Of a stretch of DNA of 64,000 nt, positions 58,701 to 64,000 are shown piece after piece. The DNA comes from Singulisphaera sp. GP187 (GTDB lineage Bacteria; Planctomycetota; Phycisphaerae; Phycisphaerales; SM1A02), in the NCBI GenBank assembly GCA_945869475.1, contig CAMBOV010000001.1, forward strand, positions 186,001-250,000. Reading direction: 5' to 3'. The position numbers and the translations under genes are program-made. Every line of letters starts with the position of its first letter. Position 1 is the stretch's first letter. Under the pieces are notes generated by a model that made no database searches, had not been told where the DNA came from, and saw nothing but the letters and a program-made list of their open reading frames with translations.

Positions 58701-59724
58701 CGGCGGATGTCTCGTGCCACACGAAAGCCCATACTGCAGCGATCCGTATTGTTGCGCCGCGGTCTGCGCGCAAGATCCATACTGCTGCGAGACCGTCTGG
58801 GACTCGGGCTGCGTGAAGTTTGCCTTTCAACGCTGCGCGCGCGGATGTGGCAACAGTGAGGCGGGAAGTTGTCTCAGCGGTCACGGAACGCCAGGCTGCG
58901 ACGACGCCGTCTGCTGCACCAAGATTTGCACGACCGATCCATTCTGTTGCGACACCTCTTGGGACAGCGCCTGCGGTCAAGCGGCTCAGGACGAAGAGCT
59001 CTGCGGCACACTGCTCGAGTGTGGAAGCGAACTCTCGCAGGATTGCTGCTCGGAGCACATGGGCTCGCCAACATGCCGCAATGCGTCCTGCTGCGACGCA
59101 GTCTGCGCGGCCGATCCAATCTGCTGCGAACTTGGATGGGACGGCGCATGCGTCGCTGCGGCACGGGCGCTCGACTCGTGCGATTGCATCCGACCCTGCG
59201 GTGACCTCTGTGCGGGTGATTGCTGCTCTGAGCATCCCAACCCAAGTTGCCGCGACCTCACCTGTTGCACGCTCGTGTGTGCTCAAGATCCATACTGCTG
59301 CGACTCGGCGTGGGACGTGACCTGCGCATCGATGGCTCGAACATTGTGCGCGACCGGACCCGACAGCGCATGCCCCCGACCAGAGTGCGGCGATCGAGAT
59401 GCAGGTCAATGTTGCTTACCCCACTTGACGCCAGCTTGCAGCGACGCGAAGTGCTGCGAGAGTGTCTGCGCGCTTGAACCACTCTGTTGCAGCGTGACCT
59501 GGGATAGCACCTGCGCTCAACTTGCCGGCACAGAATGCACGATCTGCGATGGACCAAACTGCGGATCACCCGAGACGGGTTCGTGTTTCTCGCCGCACAT
59601 CACCCCCTTCTGTAGTCAGGCGAGCTGCTGCGGACTCATCTGCGGCAAGGTGCAGCCAGAGTGCTGCTCGATCGCATGGGATGAATCGTGCGTCGCGATC
59701 GCGCTGATCTTTTGTAATCCGTAA
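55756..59724 (+). CDS. Secreted multidomain protein with 17 cysteine-rich WD repeats
   Basis: 1322 residues from ATG 55756. Signal peptide 1-24 ends in RASGQ. Residues about 34-85 form a dockerin-like pair of calcium loops (GDLNEDNLVNDTD and ADLNRNGVLDYED). Residues about 100-345 are a beta-rich part that starts ISELRWARVNPADPQQRYVEF and recalls lamin-tail-type domains, low confidence. From residue 366 to the end come 17 repeats of 45-60 residues, each with CC-x3-C, another CC and a WDxxC core, about 10 Cys per repeat, over 160 Cys in total. No catalytic motif. Probably a disulfide-rich surface or matrix protein that folds outside the cytoplasm. Function unknown. Confidence 0.85.
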   Translation: MRSLCLQFLALCCVVATVATRASGQYCAPAVFLGDLNEDNLVNDTDRFFWQNLFNTNQYLPCADLNRNGVLDYEDKVMLARAAKFAQVGGGGLGLQGRLPTFTISELRWARVNPADPQQRYVEFRVPANLPANYNFSRQFDAGYYLVLVSRNNGTSVNNGVIRRVINLQGLPFAGGAGTSSALGLLIDSSFSLPLPAGFVDFQTPDGQPITFTSQTDLNTTWLLVYRRPSGPGYNASAALPVVGQIIDRNQDCMIDNRFLPTFPSPPPPYALPPWDLILDAIAVDRSLVTTAPGGRGCIYAHGPLFEVAPVESALGTLEAAYHVYRNADNKLLSAVFQEVTTGIDTPGKINATSAESVFCGSDTAGSCTVERTTPFCSDRECCQFVCNSDPFCCEIQWDDVCVASAGVNCGACGLPGTGGCFTPHASPNCSSPTCCVNVCAELPLCCTLTWDEACALKALEVCLQCGEVALTSCFQVGLTPFCNDAACCTTVCQVDPACCEFVWDASCVSHASLLCQELACGSMSSGDCCLSHGTPFCSDFLCCESVCTLDPYCCEFVWDVQCVTEALQFCTTVSCPCGGGGADAKCFVVHESPGCSSVTCCNSVCNSDPFCCGITWDASCVAAAEALCAANPLCEGALGGCFVEHPSVGCSDPACCTNVCAEDPNCCTIEWDAACVALVAVVCQGCGDVFAGSCSVAHKTPSCDDSPCCLLVCENDPFCCETVWDVACADQAIATCAPKLTGCGNDGGRSCFVASFLKGCSDPLCCAAICGTEVSGYAVDDYCCTVQWDAICVGEALTFARLGLGCQLPTGSAGRGDCLVAHPEKGCADIECSAAVCSIVPTCCTIAWDAQCADFAPYVCITTGGCPGTGSSFAVHATPGSIDPSCCQGVCVVRPECCSIAWDSQCVLIANQRCRPDGDWNLPCTGSCIEAHDNPGCEDVSCASVVCYVDALCCTAAWDLDCASLARGLCCGFPGCGNSCNGGCLVPHESPYCSDPYCCAAVCAQDPYCCETVWDSGCVKFAFQRCARGCGNSEAGSCLSGHGTPGCDDAVCCTKICTTDPFCCDTSWDSACGQAAQDEELCGTLLECGSELSQDCCSEHMGSPTCRNASCCDAVCAADPICCELGWDGACVAAARALDSCDCIRPCGDLCAGDCCSEHPNPSCRDLTCCTLVCAQDPYCCDSAWDVTCASMARTLCATGPDSACPRPECGDRDAGQCCLPHLTPACSDAKCCESVCALEPLCCSVTWDSTCAQLAGTECTICDGPNCGSPETGSCFSPHITPFCSQASCCGLICGKVQPECCSIAWDESCVAIALIFCNP
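56851..59721 (+). repeat. Coding array of 17 cysteine-rich repeats
   Basis: Consensus by eye: G-x-C-x5-8-P-x-C-x-D-x-x-C-C-x-x-V-C-x-x-D-P-x-C-C-x3-W-D-x-x-C-x-x-x-A-x3-x-x-C. WD and the Cys three residues later are present in all 17 copies. Copies 9 and 11 lack the second Cys of the first CC pair; copy 10 lacks both of the first two single Cys; copy 8 has a short insertion before the second CC. The diversity at protein level argues for an old array, not recent copying. Confidence 0.9.
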
Positions 59725-59741
59725 CAGCGAATGCGCGGCGT

Positions 59742-62381
<2,640 letters not shown>

Positions 62382-62403
62382 AAAGTGTCGCGAGGGAGAA
62401 GCC

Positions 62404-63357
62404 TTGACCGATAAACATTCCATGCCAGCCCTTCTGCGCCTGCTGAGACCAGGCGACTGGATCAAGAACATTTTCGTCTTGCTGCCGTTGATTTTCTGGC
62501 TGCCTGGTGCTGGGCGGGGAATCGACGCGCCCACAACAACCGCCAAGCTCACAGTCGCTGCGCTCGCGTTCGTGGCCTTCTGTCTCGCCTCGAGTGGTTG
62601 GTACGCGGTGAACGATGTGCTCGACTCGCGCGAAGATCGAATGCATCCAGTCAAGCAGCGGCGTCCGGTTGCGTCTGGTCAGGTTTCAGTCGTCTCAGCG
62701 ATCGCCGTTGGAGTTGGGTGCATGGTCGCGGCACTCATCGCGGCTCGCGCGGTGAATGAAGCGACACTCTGGATCGTTGTGGCGTACCTCGTTCTGCAGG
62801 GGTTCTACAACCTTGGGCTCAAACGCCTGATCTTCATCGACACCGCCACCATCGCGAGCGGTTTCTGTCTGCGCGCGATCTGTGGCGCGATGGCAATCGC
62901 GGTGCCGGTTTCGATTTGGCTGGTGCTCTGCGTCTTTTTCTTGACGCTCTATCTTGCATTTATCAAGCGCGCCTGCGATCTCACCTCAGCGAATCGAACG
63001 CCGTTATCAATGTGGAAACAGCGCGCTCAATACGGTGATTGGACCGAACTCAACTGGCTCTTGAGTGTCAGCGGGGGACTGACCGTGCTGATGTATCTCA
63101 TGTACACGTTGAGTTCTCACGCGCAAGGAATCTTTGGTGGACGCGCTCTTGGACTCGCCCTGCTGACGCCCATTGTGCTCATCGTCGTTCACCGCTTCTA
63201 TCGACGCGCGATGCATGGACTCAGCGACTCGCCACTCGATGCGATCCGAACCGATCCGATTGTTGCCGCATCGCTCGCGCTCTTCGGATTTGGTGTGTAT
63301 GTCATCTTGTACGTCCCTGGAGTTGAAGCCGTCCTTCGCCAAGCGATCTTGATCTGA
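62404..63357 (+). CDS. UbiA-family polyprenyl-phosphate phosphoribosyltransferase (DPPR synthase-like)
   Basis: Integral membrane prenyltransferase. RPGDWIKNIFVLLPLIFW at the N-terminus and NDVLDSREDRMHPVKQRRPVASG are the pattern of decaprenyl-phosphate phosphoribosyltransferase (UbiA superfamily; NDxxDxxxDxxHP aspartate site). About eight membrane helices. Likely reaction: transfer of 5-phosphoribose from PRPP to a polyprenyl phosphate. TTG 62404, with GGGAGAAG upstream, is used; ATG 62422 is also possible. The next gene, coupled by TGATG, is a GT-C-type membrane glycosyltransferase that may use such lipid-linked sugar. Confidence 0.85.
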   Translation: MTDKHSMPALLRLLRPGDWIKNIFVLLPLIFWLPGAGRGIDAPTTTAKLTVAALAFVAFCLASSGWYAVNDVLDSREDRMHPVKQRRPVASGQVSVVSAIAVGVGCMVAALIAARAVNEATLWIVVAYLVLQGFYNLGLKRLIFIDTATIASGFCLRAICGAMAIAVPVSIWLVLCVFFLTLYLAFIKRACDLTSANRTPLSMWKQRAQYGDWTELNWLLSVSGGLTVLMYLMYTLSSHAQGIFGGRALGLALLTPIVLIVVHRFYRRAMHGLSDSPLDAIRTDPIVAASLALFGFGVYVILYVPGVEAVLRQAILI

Positions 63358-64000
63358 TGAGTCGTTCGATGCACCAGGCTGATGTCACTGCTGGCGACAC
63401 GCGCGGGGCTCGCGCATGGATTGTGCTCGTGTGCGCGTTCATCCTGCTCGTCGTGCCGGTGATTCTCTTTGGGATCGACAACACCAGTGAGTCGGATGAT
63501 CAGAACTTTCACCATCTGCTCGTCGTTCGACAGGCAACCGAATCGATCATTGGCGTGGGTGACGCGCCGTCGCTGGTCGCATTCTTGAAAAACTATCCGT
63601 CGGCGACGAGTCCGGGCTATCACCTGGCTCTTGCACTGGCCGAGACGTGCGGTCTGGGCAGCACGACACTTCTGCGGATGATTTCAAGCCTTTTTGGGCT
63701 CGCGTTGGTGCTTTCGCTTTGGAAAATTCTATCAACGCGCCTCGATGGATGGCTCGCCTTCGCGCTCACGCTCCCGCTGTTTTGCTCACCGTATTTTCTC
63801 TCAGGCAGCATGTGGCTGACCACCGACGTCGCCGCAGTCTTGTTCATCGTCTTGACACTCGGTTCGCTCCTCGCCGTGCCGATGACGCCGACACATCTCC
63901 TGCGCGGCGGACTCTGTGCGGCGCTCGCTGTTGTCGTGCGTCAACCCACAATCTGGCTCATCGCTCCTTTGTATCTCGCTGTCTGGCTCTCGCGGAAGAC
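63357..64000 (+). CDS. GT-C-type membrane glycosyltransferase, 3' end beyond window
   Basis: Open from ATG 63357 to the last base, at least 214 residues. Residues about 21-41 form the first membrane helix; DNTSESDDQNFHHLLVVRQ follows, then FLKNYPSATSPGYHLALALAE, several hydrophobic helices, and VVVRQPTIWLIAPLYLA. An acidic residue pair after helix 1, a P-x-A-T-x-P-G-Y-H stretch and a late RQ-x-x-x-W are the layout of the DIE2/ALG10-like GT-C family that transfers sugars from lipid-linked donors. That specific assignment rests on pattern only. Shares one base with the preceding stop. Confidence 0.75.
   Translation, partial: MSRSMHQADVTAGDTRGARAWIVLVCAFILLVVPVILFGIDNTSESDDQNFHHLLVVRQATESIIGVGDAPSLVAFLKNYPSATSPGYHLALALAETCGLGSTTLLRMISSLFGLALVLSLWKILSTRLDGWLAFALTLPLFCSPYFLSGSMWLTTDVAAVLFIVLTLGSLLAVPMTPTHLLRGGLCAALAVVVRQPTIWLIAPLYLAVWLSRK

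Noticed and set aside
56851-59721. Zinc-finger or metallothionein reading of the Cys-rich repeats
   Set aside because: The protein has a signal peptide and even-numbered Cys with Trp-Asp cores, which fits disulfide-bonded exported domains better than intracellular metal sites.

Overview
The window looks like a chromosomal segment of a planctomycete, most likely of the Phycisphaerae type. This is inferred from gene content and style, not from a database match. The signs are secreted proteins with calcium-loop repeats of the D-x-N-x-x-x-IPDEC kind, dockerin-like loops, a row of very short-leader pseudopilins (RRAFT/RRGFS followed by a hydrophobic helix), an lpxB gene implying lipid A and an outer membrane, and several conserved genes without known function. 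The DNA is GC-rich, genes are tightly packed, and many start/stop codons overlap (ATGA, GTGA, TGATG). I see no tRNA, rRNA, CRISPR array, insertion sequence or prophage.

Layout. 1-5593 (minus): two secreted proteases, a zinc metalloprotease cut off by the window start and a subtilisin-like protease that carries two cysteine-rich repeats. 5793-12764: housekeeping genes purD, a coupled pair (unknown secreted protein plus a thioredoxin-reductase-like flavoprotein), aspS and lpxB, with a 20-bp tandem repeat between trxB and aspS. 12825-17779: a complete livKHMGF branched-chain amino-acid type ABC transporter whose LivG has an unusual two-helix membrane insertion. 17791-30722 (minus): the ribosomal protein/RNA polymerase cluster rplK-rplA-rplJ-rplL-rpoB-rpoC, followed by two YkgJ-like cysteine-cluster genes and one unknown gene. 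The 310-bp rplL-rpoB gap holds several hairpins and an intrinsic terminator. 30938-35158: tyrS and three overlapping uncharacterised genes (one lipoprotein, one RDD membrane protein). 35171-37587 (minus): zwf and gnd of the oxidative pentose phosphate pathway.

37732-54977 is a large type IV pilus / type II secretion-like locus: a PilB/GspE ATPase, a PilT ATPase, a second PilB/GspE ATPase, a PilC/GspF platform protein, five pseudopilins and an 1830-residue GspK-like protein. It runs by overlapping codons into uppS and then into a 1322-residue secreted protein made mostly of 17 copies of a roughly 10-cysteine repeat centred on a WDxxC motif. The same repeat is found in the subtilisin-like protease 50 kb away, so it appears to be a mobile extracellular module of this organism.

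59742-64000: purA (minus), hemW, a UbiA-family prenyl-phosphate phosphoribosyltransferase and the start of a polytopic GT-C glycosyltransferase. The last two suggest a polyprenyl-phosphate sugar pathway feeding a membrane glycosyltransferase; uppS upstream could supply the lipid carrier.
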